64,000 bases of DNA from Arsukibacterium indicum (lineage in GTDB: Bacteria > Pseudomonadota > Gammaproteobacteria > Enterobacterales > Alteromonadaceae). Location of the stretch: NCBI RefSeq assembly GCF_019100565.1, contig NZ_JAHRID010000005.1:186001-250000 (forward strand), read 5' to 3'. A model generated the notes under the pieces. That model did no database searches. It had not been told where the DNA came from and was given only the letters and a program-made list of their open reading frames with translations. Positions 9,200-19,438 of this stretch are shown here, piece after piece; the stretch's first letter is position 1, and each line of letters starts with the position of its first letter. Made by a program: the position numbers and the translations under genes.

Positions 9200-10057
9200 T
9201 TAATTAGCGAAATCTTTCTTTTCAAAGCGGGAGCCACGCAGACTGTCTTTGACTTTTTTCAGGTTTTCCCGGAATTTACTGCCACGACGTAACGTAAAGC
9301 CCGTTGCCAGAATATCAATTAAAACCAGCTGGGCAACCCTGGAGGCCATCGGCATATACATATCGGTATCTTCTGGTACGTCCAATGACAATACTAACGT
9401 GCACTCACGGGCCAACGGGCTGTCATAAGCGGTGATACCGATTACTGTTGCATCATTTTCCCGGGCAATGGCGGCAATATCACACAGGTTTTTGGTGCGG
9501 CCGGTATGGCTGATACACACCACGACATCACCGTCAGAACTGTTAATAGCCGACATACGTTGCATCACAATGTCATCAAAACAGACCACCGGCACATTGA
9601 AACGAAAAAATTTATTCTGCGCATCATGTGCCACCGATGCTGAGGCGCCTAATCCGAAAAATGATATTTTTTTAGCCTGAGTCAATACATCGACTGCCCG
9701 GTTGATGGTATTAATATCGACACGCTGGCGGGCCGTATCCAGCGCGGCCATGGTAGATTCAAAAATTTTGGCCGTGTACGCTTCAGGGCCATCTTCTTCT
9801 TCTACGTGCCGGTTAACATACGGCGTGCCGTTAGCCAGGCTTTGTGCTAGATGCAGCTTAAAATCAGGAAAGCCTTTGGTATCAAGGCGGCGACAGAAAC
9901 GGTTAACAGTAGGTTCGCTGACATCCGCCATTTTGGCCAGCGCTGCTATACTACTGTGTATAGTAATCTGTGGATTAGCCAGAATAACATCGGCAACCTT
10001 ACGCTCAGACTTGCTGAAGCTGGTAACACTACTTACGATTTTTTCCAGTACGTTCAT
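9200..10057 (-). CDS. hexR: RpiR-family regulator HexR
   Basis: A 285-residue transcription factor with an N-terminal RpiR helix-turn-helix (about 1-77; SIAALAKMADVSEPTVNRF) and a C-terminal SIS sugar-isomerase-like domain (about 125-260) that binds phosphosugars. HexR in proteobacteria senses 2-keto-3-deoxy-6-phosphogluconate and controls Entner-Doudoroff and related genes. Here it is divergent from zwf with a HexR box between, and follows pykA's own box, which supports the assignment strongly. Confidence 0.93.
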   Translation of the reverse strand: MNVLEKIVSSVTSFSKSERKVADVILANPQITIHSSIAALAKMADVSEPTVNRFCRRLDTKGFPDFKLHLAQSLANGTPYVNRHVEEEDGPEAYTAKIFESTMAALDTARQRVDINTINRAVDVLTQAKKISFFGLGASASVAHDAQNKFFRFNVPVVCFDDIVMQRMSAINSSDGDVVVCISHTGRTKNLCDIAAIARENDATVIGITAYDSPLARECTLVLSLDVPEDTDMYMPMASRVAQLVLIDILATGFTLRRGSKFRENLKKVKDSLRGSRFEKKDFAN

Positions 10058-10220
10058 CCGCTAATTCCTGATCTTAAAAGTTGTTAAGGTGGCAAAGGTT
10101 GTTGCAGCTCTGGTTATCCATCAGGGCAGCCTTCAAAACAGTATTAAATTTACCACAAAACTGTAATTCAATTGCTAAGGCTGCCTTAATATGTAAGATT
10201 AGTCAAAATATAAGTTATTA

Positions 10221-10235
10221 TGTAATTTAATTACA
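10221..10235. promoter_or_regulatory. HexR box between hexR and zwf
   Basis: TGTAATTTAATTACA, an almost perfect palindrome, lies in the 260-base divergent region between hexR and zwf. It can control the zwf-pgl-edd-glk-eda operon and possibly hexR itself. Confidence 0.88.
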
Positions 10236-10317
10236 TCAAATTGGGTTTACAGCGCTTTTTTAGCGCGTTAGTATGCGCTAAGTGTTGTAAAATTACGTAT
10301 TATTGCAAGGGTCAGAT

Positions 10318-11799
10318 ATGACAACAACAGCACAAAACAGCCAGAATAACGCCTGCGATTTAATTTTATTCGGCACTAAAGGTGATTTAGCGAGGCGTAA
10401 GCTTCTGCCGGCGTTATATCAACTGGAGAAAGCTGGCTTGCTTGCTGAGGACTCCCGGATTATTGGGGTAGCCCGCGATGCAATGGATACCAACGGCTAT
10501 CTTGAGATGGTAAAGACCAATCTCAATACCTTTCTAAAAAAGGAAACGCTGGATGAACAGGTGTGGCAGCAACTTGCCGCAAGGTTGCTGTATGTTCAGC
10601 TTGATTTAACGCAGACCAGTGATTACGAGAAATTAGGCAAACTGGTCGATGCCGCTAAAAGAACACCTGTCAGCTATTTTGCGACACCTCCCGCGCTATT
10701 CGGTGATCTTTGTAAAGGCCTGGCTGCAGCAGGATTAGCCGCAGAACCATCCAGGGTTGTGCTGGAAAAACCAATAGGCCACGATTTAGCCTCTTCGGTG
10801 GTCATAAATGATCAGGTTGCTGAACATTTTAAAGAGTGTCAGATCTACCGGATTGACCACTATCTTGGCAAAGAAACCGTGCTGAATTTACTTGCCCTGC
10901 GTTTTGCTAACGCTATTTTCGCTTCGAACTGGGACCACAATGCTATAGACCATGTTCAGATCACTGTTGCTGAAGAGGTCGGGGTTGAAGGGCGCTGGAG
11001 TTACTATGATGATGCCGGTCAGATGCGTGACATGGTGCAAAATCATTTGTTACAGGTGTTGTCACTAATAGCGATGGAACCACCAGCCAGACTTGATGCT
11101 GACAGTATCCGTGATGAAAAACTAAAGGTTTTAAAAGCACTGCGCCGTATTGATAGCAGCAATGTCCAGGAAAAAACGGTGCGAGGGCAATATGCCAGCG
11201 GTTTTGTCGGTGGTAAACAGGTGCCGGGTTACCTGGAAGAAGACGGCGCCCGGGCAGGCAGTCGCACTGAAACCTTCGTCGCAATCAAAGTGGATATCGA
11301 TAACTGGCGCTGGGCCGGTGTGCCTTTTTACCTGCGAACCGGTAAGCGCATGCCGAAAAAGCATAGTGAGGTGGTGATTTGTTTTAAACCACAACCTCAT
11401 AATATCTTTCATGAAACCTATAATGAATTGCCAGCCAATAAACTGATTATTCGGTTGCAACCCGATGAAGGGGTTGAAGTCCAGGTAATGAACAAGATCC
11501 CGGGCCTTGGCGAGCATATGCGCCTGCAGCAGAGTAAGCTAGATTTAAGTTTCGATGAAACCTTTAAATCTCAACGGATAGCTGATGCTTATGAAAGATT
11601 ATTACTCGAAGCCATGCTGGGCAATCAGTATCTGTTTGTCCGTCGAGACGAAGTAGAACAGGCCTGGCAGTGGGTTGACGGCATTCTGAATGCCTGGAAA
11701 AACAATAACGAACCAGCCAAAACCTATCAGGCAGGTACCTGGGGGCCTGTTGCGTCAATTTCGATGCTGGCACGCGATGAACGGAACTGGGACGAATAA
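10318..11799 (+). CDS. zwf: glucose-6-phosphate 1-dehydrogenase
   Basis: A 493-residue enzyme that oxidises glucose 6-phosphate to 6-phosphogluconolactone with NADP or NAD. It has the dinucleotide loop FGTKGDLARRKL (18-29), EKPIGHD (150-156) and the active-site R-I-D-H181-Y-L-G-K-E. The ATG at 10318 is preferred to the in-frame TTG at 10303, because AAGGG at 10307-10311 sits at proper distance. First gene of the Entner-Doudoroff operon, 19 bases before pgl. Confidence 0.95.
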   Translation: MTTTAQNSQNNACDLILFGTKGDLARRKLLPALYQLEKAGLLAEDSRIIGVARDAMDTNGYLEMVKTNLNTFLKKETLDEQVWQQLAARLLYVQLDLTQTSDYEKLGKLVDAAKRTPVSYFATPPALFGDLCKGLAAAGLAAEPSRVVLEKPIGHDLASSVVINDQVAEHFKECQIYRIDHYLGKETVLNLLALRFANAIFASNWDHNAIDHVQITVAEEVGVEGRWSYYDDAGQMRDMVQNHLLQVLSLIAMEPPARLDADSIRDEKLKVLKALRRIDSSNVQEKTVRGQYASGFVGGKQVPGYLEEDGARAGSRTETFVAIKVDIDNWRWAGVPFYLRTGKRMPKKHSEVVICFKPQPHNIFHETYNELPANKLIIRLQPDEGVEVQVMNKIPGLGEHMRLQQSKLDLSFDETFKSQRIADAYERLLLEAMLGNQYLFVRRDEVEQAWQWVDGILNAWKNNNEPAKTYQAGTWGPVASISMLARDERNWDE

Positions 11800-11818
11800 A
11801 AAGAGTAGGCGGTAATAA

Positions 11819-12508
11819 ATGCAACTTCATCAATATGCCGATACACAGGCGCTTAATAACGATTTTAGCGCGCGGCTGATTAACCTGCTGCAAGAAGCAA
11901 TTACCCAGCGTGGCCATGCCTACCTGGTGGTATCTGGAGGCAGGACACCTACAGCGCTGTTTAATGCCTTGTCTGAGTCAGAACTGGCCTGGCAAAACGT
12001 TACCGTGTTACTGGCGGACGAGCGTTTTGTTCCGCCGGATTCACCGGATAGTAACGAGCGGCTGGTTAAAGCAAATTTATTAAAAGCAAAAGCGGCAAAA
12101 GCCACGTTTATCAGTTTATATGCATCTGCCGCTACCGCAGAGCAGGCTATTGCTGAGGTGCTGCCGCGCATTGCACCTTTACCGGCTTTTGACGCCGTTA
12201 TCCTGGGTATGGGCGAAGATGGCCACACCGCATCCCTGTTTCCATGTAGTGCTGAACTTAGCAAGGGCCTGGCAGCTGACGCTCCTGCTGTGCTGGCAGT
12301 GAATCCAACTACAGCACCGCATCAGCGTATTTCCCTCAGCTTGCCACGGTTACTGAATACCAGGCATTTATTTATTCATCTGGTGGGTCAGAGCAAGCTT
12401 GAGGTGCTTAATAAAGCTCAAGCCGGAACCGATGTAACCAGTATGCCAGTACGGGCTGTAATGCAGCAGCCCGATGTTGATGTGGCCGTTATGTACGCCG
12501 CCAATTAG
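11819..12508 (+). CDS. pgl: 6-phosphogluconolactonase
   Basis: A 229-residue DevB/SOL-type lactonase that hydrolyses 6-phosphogluconolactone to 6-phosphogluconate. It has VVSGGRTP near residue 38-44, [17 protein letters not shown] (64-80) and the [14 protein letters not shown] motif (129-142). It sits between zwf and edd in one operon. Ten bases separate its stop from edd. Confidence 0.93.
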   Translation: MQLHQYADTQALNNDFSARLINLLQEAITQRGHAYLVVSGGRTPTALFNALSESELAWQNVTVLLADERFVPPDSPDSNERLVKANLLKAKAAKATFISLYASAATAEQAIAEVLPRIAPLPAFDAVILGMGEDGHTASLFPCSAELSKGLAADAPAVLAVNPTTAPHQRISLSLPRLLNTRHLFIHLVGQSKLEVLNKAQAGTDVTSMPVRAVMQQPDVDVAVMYAAN

Positions 12509-12518
12509 AGGACGAGTT

Positions 12519-14351
12519 ATGAATCCTGTTATCCAACGGGTCACCGATCGCATTATTGCCCGCAGCAGCAAAAGCCGGGCTATTTATCTGGCGCGGGTTG
12601 ATGAAGCGGGCCAAAACGGACCACATCGGGGCGTACTGAGTTGTGGCAATCTGGCGCACGGTTTTGCTGCTTGTAATAAACAAGACAAAGCCGATTTACG
12701 CAGTCTGACCAAAGCAAATATCGGTATCGTGTCATCATACAATGACATGTTGTCAGCGCATCAGCCTTACGAAACATACCCTGCAATAATCAAACAAGCG
12801 GTAAATGAAGTCGGCAGCGTAGCGCAATTTGCTGGTGGCGTGCCAGCCATGTGTGACGGTGTTACTCAGGGTCAGCCTGGAATGGAATTAAGTTTACTGA
12901 GTCGCGATATCATTGCGATGTCAGCAGCAGTTGGTTTGTCGCACAATATGTTTGATGGCGGCCTGATGCTGGGAATTTGTGACAAAATCGTGCCAGGCCT
13001 GCTGATGGCGGCATTAAGTTTTGGTCATTTGCCCTTTGTATTCATACCGGCAGGGCCTATGCCATCAGGTATTCCTAATAAAGAAAAAGCCCGGGTTCGC
13101 CAGTTGTTTGCGGAAGGCAAAGTAGGTAAAGAAGAGTTACTGGAGGCGGAGTCAGCCTCTTATCATTCTGCAGGTACCTGTACTTTTTACGGCACGGCTA
13201 ATTCTAATCAACTGGTGGTGGAAATGATGGGGCTGCATTTACCCGGCTCGTCGTTTGTTAACCCCGGAAGTGCACTCCGGGACGAACTAACTAAAGCTGC
13301 AGCTCGCCAGGTTACTCGTTTAACTCAGCTTGGCGATAATTACCTGCCCATAGGCAAGCTGGTTGATGCCAAAGCCATTGTTAACGGTATAGTAGGCCTG
13401 CTGGCAACGGGGGGTTCTACCAATCACACCATGCATCTGGTTGCTGTGGCAAGAGCGGCTGGTTTTATTGTCAACTGGGACGATTTTGCCGAATTATCTG
13501 CCGCCACACCGTTATTAACCCGGATATACCCCAATGGCCAGGCAGACATTAATCATTTTCAGCATGCTGGTGGTATGGCGCTCCTGATCCGTGAATTACT
13601 GGATGCCGGTTTATTACACGAGGACGTGCAAACCATCGCTGGCCCGGGTCTGCGTCGCTATACCCAACAGCCTTTGCTAAAGGATGGCAAGCTGCACTGG
13701 GTAGATGCACCTGAGCAATCGCTGGACTCAGATGTTCTGGCGACTGTGGCTAAACCATTTAAGAGTCATGGTGGACTTGAAGTGTTGTCTGGTAATATTG
13801 GCCGGGCCATACTTAAAACATCCGCTTTACGCGATGGCACTGAAGTTATCAAAGCGCCTGCAGTGGTATTTCACAGCCAGCATGAACTGGATGCTGCATT
13901 TAAAGCCGGTGAGCTAAATAAAGACTGTATCGTGGTTGTCCGCTTTCAGGGGCCCAAAGCCTGTGGCATGCCAGAGCTGCATAAACTGACGCCGCCACTT
14001 GGTGTGTTGCAGGATAAAGGATTTAAAGTGGCACTGGTTACTGACGGCCGGATGTCCGGTGCCTCAGGTAAAGTGCCGGCGGCAATTCATGTTACCCCGG
14101 AAGCATTAGACGGCGGCGCCATTAGTAGGATACAGACCGGTGACATGATGCTGGTTGATGGAAACACCGGGAAACTGGAAGTATTGGTCGATGAGGCTGA
14201 GTTTAACGCCAGAGCACCGGCCAAAAGCGATCTGAGTCATAACTACTATGGTATGGGCCGGGAGATGTTCGGCGCTATGCGAAACCAGTTAAGTGGCGCA
14301 GAGCAGGGGGCTTGTAGCCTGTTTGTTACCGAGGAGCACCTACATGGCTAA
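12519..14351 (+). CDS. edd: phosphogluconate dehydratase
   Basis: A 610-residue IlvD/Edd-family dehydratase that turns 6-phosphogluconate into KDPG using an iron-sulphur cluster. Family features: [16 protein letters not shown], the [14 protein letters not shown] block, [10 protein letters not shown] and [22 protein letters not shown]. The ATG at 12519 is chosen because GAGGACGAG precedes it and [11 protein letters not shown] matches Edd N-termini; the open frame runs 15 codons further upstream into pgl. It overlaps glk by 8 bases. Confidence 0.94.
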   Translation: MNPVIQRVTDRIIARSSKSRAIYLARVDEAGQNGPHRGVLSCGNLAHGFAACNKQDKADLRSLTKANIGIVSSYNDMLSAHQPYETYPAIIKQAVNEVGSVAQFAGGVPAMCDGVTQGQPGMELSLLSRDIIAMSAAVGLSHNMFDGGLMLGICDKIVPGLLMAALSFGHLPFVFIPAGPMPSGIPNKEKARVRQLFAEGKVGKEELLEAESASYHSAGTCTFYGTANSNQLVVEMMGLHLPGSSFVNPGSALRDELTKAAARQVTRLTQLGDNYLPIGKLVDAKAIVNGIVGLLATGGSTNHTMHLVAVARAAGFIVNWDDFAELSAATPLLTRIYPNGQADINHFQHAGGMALLIRELLDAGLLHEDVQTIAGPGLRRYTQQPLLKDGKLHWVDAPEQSLDSDVLATVAKPFKSHGGLEVLSGNIGRAILKTSALRDGTEVIKAPAVVFHSQHELDAAFKAGELNKDCIVVVRFQGPKACGMPELHKLTPPLGVLQDKGFKVALVTDGRMSGASGKVPAAIHVTPEALDGGAISRIQTGDMMLVDGNTGKLEVLVDEAEFNARAPAKSDLSHNYYGMGREMFGAMRNQLSGAEQGACSLFVTEEHLHG

Positions 14352-15315
14352 ATCGGTCGACTACGCTATTGTTGCCGATATTGGTGGCACGAATGCCCGG
14401 TTCAGCCGGGTCAATTTAGCCACTCTCACGCTCGACAACGTTGCGGTTTTCCCCTGTGCCACTTTTGCCAGCCTGGCCGATGCATTGCAACATTATCAAC
14501 AACAGCAGCAACTTACTGAGCTTAAGCACGTTGCTATTGCTATTGCTTGTCCGGTTACCGGTGATGAAATCAGTATGACTAACTTTCACTGGCATTTTTC
14601 AGTCAGCGCAATGCAGCGTCAGTTGGGCCTGGAGCGGCTGCTGGTAATGAATGACTTTACCGCCGTTGCCATGTCGTTGCCGGCGCTTGGCGCAAACGAC
14701 AAAGTACAGCTGGGCCAGGGTAGCGCGAGGCAAAACCAGCCGATGGCTGTGCTGGGTGCCGGTACCGGCTTGGGTGTGGCTCATCTGGTGAGTATTGCTG
14801 ATAAATTTATCCCGCTTCCGGGGGAAGGGGGCCATGTAGACTGGGCAGCACAAACTGAACAGGAATGGTTTATTCAACAGGTACTGACTAAAGAATATGG
14901 TCACGTATCGCCCGAGCGCCTGTTATCCGGGCCTGGGCTGGAAGCAATATACCGGGCATTGGCGTTGTACCGGCGATTAGATGTTGCGCCGCTGTCTGCC
15001 GGTGAAATTGGCAGTCAGGCGCTGGCAGGAAGCTCTGAGCTGGCCACCGCTACAGTGGCACAGTTTTTTGCCAGCCTTGGCAGTGTAGCCGGAGATTTAG
15101 CGCTGACACTCAGTACCTTTGGTGGCGTGTATGTTGCCGGTGGTATAGCGCCAAAATTACTGCCATTAATGGCAGCAAGTGAATTCAGAACCCGTTTTGA
15201 AGCAAAAGGCCGGTTTAGCGCGTTTAATCGCCAGATCGCCACATATATCGTGACTGCCCCGCAACCAGGTTTACTTGGTGCGGCAGTTTACTTAAAACAA
15301 TCATTGGCGAGTTAA
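14344..15315 (+). CDS. glk: glucokinase
   Basis: A 323-residue glucokinase of the bacterial Glk family that phosphorylates cytoplasmic glucose to feed the pathway. It has the phosphate-binding D-I-G-G-T-N-A-R near residue 12-19 and the glucose-binding [11 protein letters not shown] segment. The ATG at 14344 is preceded by GAGGAG within the edd 3' end; the longer frame from 14293 lacks family similarity. It is embedded between edd and eda, so it is translationally coupled to the Entner-Doudoroff enzymes. Confidence 0.93.
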   Translation: MAKSVDYAIVADIGGTNARFSRVNLATLTLDNVAVFPCATFASLADALQHYQQQQQLTELKHVAIAIACPVTGDEISMTNFHWHFSVSAMQRQLGLERLLVMNDFTAVAMSLPALGANDKVQLGQGSARQNQPMAVLGAGTGLGVAHLVSIADKFIPLPGEGGHVDWAAQTEQEWFIQQVLTKEYGHVSPERLLSGPGLEAIYRALALYRRLDVAPLSAGEIGSQALAGSSELATATVAQFFASLGSVAGDLALTLSTFGGVYVAGGIAPKLLPLMAASEFRTRFEAKGRFSAFNRQIATYIVTAPQPGLLGAAVYLKQSLAS

Positions 15316-15318
15316 CGT

Positions 15319-15972
15319 ATGGCATTTGAAAATTGGCAGCTGCAACCAGCTGAGTTATTTGCACAAGGTGCAGTAGTTCCGGTTATTGTAATTAAAGATC
15401 TGGCTGACGCCGTACCAATGGCAGAAGCCTTACTGGCCGGAGGGATCCGGGTGCTGGAAGTAACTTTACGCACCCCGGTGGCGCTTGACGCCATTAAATT
15501 GCTCGCTGAACAGGTTCCCGAGGCTATCGTTGGTGCCGGCACAGTGACCACTGCAGCACAATTGCAGCAAGTGATTGCCGCCGGAGCTAAGTTTGCGATC
15601 AGCCCTGGCCTGACCCGGGAATTATTGCAGGCAGGCAAAGATTCTGTCATTCCGCTAATTCCGGGTATTGCCAGTATCTCTGAACTGATGGAAGGCACCG
15701 GCCTGGGTTATACCCATTTTAAATTCTTCCCGGCAGAAGCTGCCGGTGGGGTTAAAACCTTAAAATCGATTCATGGTCCGTTCTCTGACATTCGGTTTTG
15801 CCCGACCGGTGGCATTAATGAAAACAATTACCTGGAGTATCTGGCGTTGCCAAATGTCAGTTGTGTCGGTGGCTCCTGGATTGTACCGGATCAGGCTGTC
15901 AGCAATAAAGACTGGCTAAAAATTACTGAGTTAACCCGCACTGCCGTTGCTGTCGCAGCCCAGACTCGCTGA
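15319..15972 (+). CDS. eda: KDPG/KHG aldolase
   Basis: A 217-residue aldolase that splits 2-keto-3-deoxy-6-phosphogluconate to pyruvate and glyceraldehyde 3-phosphate. The Schiff-base lysine is K135 in YTHFKFFPAEAAGG; the catalytic E47 is in LEVTLRT. Last gene of the operon, 3 bases after glk and followed by a rho-independent terminator. Confidence 0.95.
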   Translation: MAFENWQLQPAELFAQGAVVPVIVIKDLADAVPMAEALLAGGIRVLEVTLRTPVALDAIKLLAEQVPEAIVGAGTVTTAAQLQQVIAAGAKFAISPGLTRELLQAGKDSVIPLIPGIASISELMEGTGLGYTHFKFFPAEAAGGVKTLKSIHGPFSDIRFCPTGGINENNYLEYLALPNVSCVGGSWIVPDQAVSNKDWLKITELTRTAVAVAAQTR

Positions 15973-16027
15973 GCGCGGGTAAAAACGCGTAACACCGCAC
16001 GCCAACGCATATCAACCCTATTTAAAG

Positions 16028-16050
16028 CCGGCATTCACGCCGGTTTTTTT
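16028..16050 (+). terminator. terminator of the zwf-eda operon
   Basis: CCGGC and GCCGG form a 5-bp stem with a 6-base loop, followed by T7. Confidence 0.8.
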
Positions 16051-16120
16051 GAATTTGCCGCATAAAGCGCGTATAGTGGCGCACCTTTTTCATCCAGTAC
16101 AATCTGTAGCGGACCTTTTA

Positions 16121-17710
16121 GTGATCTCAACTGCCAATATTACTATGCAATTCGGCGCCAAGCCGTTATTTGAAAACATTTCTATAAAGTTCGGTGAAGG
16201 TAACCGTTATGGTCTTATCGGGGCTAATGGTTGCGGAAAATCGACTTTTATGAAGATCCTCAGTCGTGAACTGGAACCTACCTCCGGTAATGTTTCCGTT
16301 GAACCCAACCATCGTGTTGCGAAATTGCATCAGGATCAGTTCGCGTTTGAACAGTATTCAGTTATTGATACCGTGATTATGGGCCACACTGAGTTGTGGG
16401 CAGTGAAAGAAGAACGCGACCGCATATACGCCAGCAGTGAGATGAGCGAAGAAGACGGGATGAAAGTAGCCGATCTGGAAGTCGCATTTGGTGAAATGGA
16501 TGGCTACACCGCAGAATCCCGTGCCGGCGAGTTACTGATTGGCGTTGGCATTCCGGTTGAGCAGCATTTTGGCCCGATGTCAGCGATTGCCCCGGGCTTT
16601 AAGCTTCGGGTGTTACTGGCTCAGGTTTTATTTGCTGACCCGGAAATTATGCTGCTGGATGAGCCTACCAACAACCTGGATATCAATACTATTCGCTGGT
16701 TGGAAAACGTGCTGGCTGAGCGCAACAGCACCATGGTTATTATTTCGCACGACCGGCATTTTCTAAACAGTGTCTGTACCCATATGGCTGATCTTGATTA
16801 CGGCGAATTACGTCTGTACCCGGGAAATTACGACGAATACATGTTCGCAGCCACCCAGGCGCGTGAGCGGCTGCTGTCGGACAATGCCAAGAAAAAAGCG
16901 CAGATAGCTGAACTGCAAACCTTCGTCAGCCGCTTTTCGGCCAATGCGTCTAAAGCCAAACAGGCGACATCCCGGGCCAAACAGATTGATAAAATACAGC
17001 TGGAGGAAGTTAAAGCCTCCAGTCGGGTTAACCCGTTTATCCGCTTTGAACAGCAAAAGCAGCTATACCGGTTGGCACTGGAAGTTGAAGGTCTGAACAA
17101 AGGTTTTGCCGAGCTACAGCTATTGAAAAACCTTAATATGACCATTGAAGTTGGTGAAAAAGTAGCGATTTTGGGAGCCAATGGTATCGGTAAGTCGACA
17201 TTACTTAAATGTCTGATAGGGGACTTAACGCCGGAATCCGGTACTGTTAAATGGTCAGAAAATGCCAAAATTGGCTATTACGCCCAGGATCATGCCCATG
17301 AATTTGCAGAAGCCATGACCTTGTTCGACTGGATGAGTCAATGGAAACAACCATCAGATGACGAACAGGCCATCCGCGGTATTCTTGGCCGGCTGCTGTT
17401 TTCTCAGGATGAAATTAAAAAATCAGTTAAGGTGTTATCGGGTGGTGAAAAAGGCAGAATGCTGTTTGGTAAACTGATGCTGCAACGACCAAATATACTG
17501 GTGATGGATGAACCCACTAACCACCTTGATATGGAATCTATTGAATCGTTAAATATGGCGTTGGAACATTATAAAGGCACGCTGATTTTCGTCAGTCATG
17601 ACCGGGAATTTGTGTCATCACTTGCCAGCCGGATTATTGAAATCACCGGCCAGGATGTCCGCAATTTTGTTGGCACGTATGAAGAATATTTAACGGCACA
17701 AGCCAGTTAA
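16121..17710 (+). CDS. ABC-F ATPase, YbiT-like
   Basis: A 529-residue soluble protein with two ABC ATPase domains and no membrane segment, the ABC-F class that acts on ribosomes. Domain 1 has Walker [10 protein letters not shown] and a linker region with LDEPTNNLD. Domain 2 has [17 protein letters not shown] and MDEPTNHLD. The GTG at 16121 is chosen because the protein then begins [12 protein letters not shown], aligning with the start of E. coli YbiT (530 residues); upstream codons lie in the eda terminator. A good terminator follows. Confidence 0.85.
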   Translation: MISTANITMQFGAKPLFENISIKFGEGNRYGLIGANGCGKSTFMKILSRELEPTSGNVSVEPNHRVAKLHQDQFAFEQYSVIDTVIMGHTELWAVKEERDRIYASSEMSEEDGMKVADLEVAFGEMDGYTAESRAGELLIGVGIPVEQHFGPMSAIAPGFKLRVLLAQVLFADPEIMLLDEPTNNLDINTIRWLENVLAERNSTMVIISHDRHFLNSVCTHMADLDYGELRLYPGNYDEYMFAATQARERLLSDNAKKKAQIAELQTFVSRFSANASKAKQATSRAKQIDKIQLEEVKASSRVNPFIRFEQQKQLYRLALEVEGLNKGFAELQLLKNLNMTIEVGEKVAILGANGIGKSTLLKCLIGDLTPESGTVKWSENAKIGYYAQDHAHEFAEAMTLFDWMSQWKQPSDDEQAIRGILGRLLFSQDEIKKSVKVLSGGEKGRMLFGKLMLQRPNILVMDEPTNHLDMESIESLNMALEHYKGTLIFVSHDREFVSSLASRIIEITGQDVRNFVGTYEEYLTAQAS

Positions 17711-17737
17711 TCCTTAATAAACGCGCGTTTGAGCAGC

Positions 17738-17776
17738 AGCCGGTAGCGCATAAGTACTACCGGCTTGTTTTTTTCA
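17738..17776 (+). terminator. terminator after the ABC-F gene
   Basis: AGCCGGTAG and CTACCGGCT form a perfect 9-bp stem with a 10-base loop, followed by TGTTTTTTT. Confidence 0.85.
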
Positions 17777-17863
17777 TTATTACCCCCATGTCCTTGTTAT
17801 AACACCATGTTTAAATTTATGGTTGAGTTTTGACAGCCCGTAATTGAATCAGGAGACGGTAAT

Positions 17864-18331
17864 ATGAAAGTTAACATCGGTATTGATGAAAACGAACGTA
17901 AAGCGATTTGTGAAGGCCTGGCAGTATTACTTGCCGATACTTATACCCTGTATCTGAAAACGCATAATTACCATTGGAACGTTACCGGCCCGATGTTTCA
18001 GACGCTGCATACCCTGTTTGAAACACAGTACATAGAGCTGGCGGAAGCCGTTGATGTTATTGCAGAGCGGATCCGGGCGCTGGGTGAGTTTGCGCCGGGC
18101 TCTTACAAAGAGTTCGCTAAACTGACCAGTATTAAAGAAGCAGATGGTATTCCGACAGCCGAAGACATGATTAAAGATCTGGTTAAAGGTCAGGAAGCCA
18201 TTGCCAAAACAGCGCGTTCTATCGTGCCGGTGGCAGACAAGGCGTCTGATGAAGTTAGCCTGGATTTACTCACCCAACGCATGACAGTGCATGAAAAAAC
18301 CGCCTGGATGCTACGCAGCCTGGTGGCATAA
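17864..18331 (+). CDS. dps: Dps-family ferritin-like DNA-protection protein
   Basis: A 155-residue protein of the Dps/starvation ferritin family, which forms dodecamers that oxidise iron with peroxide and may bind DNA. The ferroxidase signature is visible: H-N-Y-H-W-N-V-T-G (about 37-45) and the helix [27 protein letters not shown] stands just before the ATG. It is a single gene between two strong terminators, which fits stress-specific control, but no operator is recognised. Confidence 0.9.
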   Translation: MKVNIGIDENERKAICEGLAVLLADTYTLYLKTHNYHWNVTGPMFQTLHTLFETQYIELAEAVDVIAERIRALGEFAPGSYKEFAKLTSIKEADGIPTAEDMIKDLVKGQEAIAKTARSIVPVADKASDEVSLDLLTQRMTVHEKTAWMLRSLVA

Positions 18332-18355
18332 TATCCGGCACTGGTTTTTTTCACT

Positions 18356-18384
18356 AAAAAGCAGCGTTAAATCGCTGCTTTTTT
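18356..18384 (+). terminator. terminator after dps
   Basis: GCAGCG and CGCTGC form a 6-bp stem with loop TTAAAT, flanked by A5 and T6. Confidence 0.85.
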
Positions 18385-18535
18385 ATGCATATTACCGTGA
18401 AAACAGCTTTTCCTGGCAGCGGTGGCAAAAAGTACTAAGTTTTTCCGGCAAAAACTTGTAAAATCAGCGCCAGCAGTAACACTTAAAAGCATCAGATGCT
18501 GTAAGTGCTGATAGAGCCAACCGGAGATGTCCCCG

Positions 18536-19381
18536 ATGAACGCCTTGCAATATGCGCAAAATGCTGTCGAGTTATTTGCTTTTCCTGATAGCTATATTCG
18601 CGTTAAAGAATTAATGGAGTCGGATACCGCCAGTCTGGACGACATTGCCGAGGTTATTCTGCTTGACCCGGTCCTGACCTCCAAATTATTAAAATTGGCT
18701 AACAGCGCAGTTTATAGATTGCCGTATCAGGTTGAGTCAGTCAGTAAGGCACTGCTGGTGCTTGGTAAAGCTCAGCTTTATAATCTGGTGGTCAGCATTG
18801 CTGTCAGCTCAGCCTGCAGCAAACTCAGTTCAAGCTCAATTGATTTAGAACGATTCTGGGAGCAGAGTATTAATGCTGCCCTGATTGGCAAATACCTGGC
18901 AAATTTCTGTGGTTTGCGACAGCCTGATCGGCTTTACGTCTCTGGCTTACTTCACAATATTGGTGAGCTGGTGGTAATGCAACAAGCGCCAGATAGCGCG
19001 GCACAGTGTCAGCAGTATTCAGTTGATATTAAACCCTGGCAATTACAGCAAACAGTCCTGGGGTTTACCTATGCCGCCTGCGGTGCAGAATTGCTTAATT
19101 TATGGCAGTTACCCGATAGTATTGTTGAGCCGCTGGCACGGCAACACAGTACCCAGTTTAATGTATCAGAGCCAGACGTGTTGATAAGCTATCTGACCGT
19201 GCGGCTTGCCCTTGCTAATCAACACCCGGATCTTTACAGCATTAAAACCCTGGTCGACCCTTTTGTACTTGAACTACTTCACCTTGAGCAAGCCGACTTA
19301 ATTAAGGCGATCGACTTTTGCAATACTGAAGGGTTATTTATCCTGTCTGTTCTGAACCCTCGTATCAGTACTATTTATTGA
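18536..19381 (+). CDS. HDOD domain protein
   Basis: A protein of 281 residues consisting almost wholly of an HDOD domain (about 8-205), a metal-less relative of HD phosphohydrolases found in signalling proteins. The typical blocks are present: DIAEVILLDPVLTSKLLKLANSA, then VSKALLVLGKAQLYNLVVSIAVS, and LLHNIGELV. The ATG at 18536 is preferred to 18527 because GGAG at 18523-18526 is 9 bases from it but adjoins the other. Its partner and output are unknown. Confidence 0.8.
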   Translation: MNALQYAQNAVELFAFPDSYIRVKELMESDTASLDDIAEVILLDPVLTSKLLKLANSAVYRLPYQVESVSKALLVLGKAQLYNLVVSIAVSSACSKLSSSSIDLERFWEQSINAALIGKYLANFCGLRQPDRLYVSGLLHNIGELVVMQQAPDSAAQCQQYSVDIKPWQLQQTVLGFTYAACGAELLNLWQLPDSIVEPLARQHSTQFNVSEPDVLISYLTVRLALANQHPDLYSIKTLVDPFVLELLHLEQADLIKAIDFCNTEGLFILSVLNPRISTIY

Positions 19382-19438
19382 TCCTGTCTGTTAACGGCAC
19401 TGGACAACAGTGCCGGCGCTATTATTTGGAATATTGTT

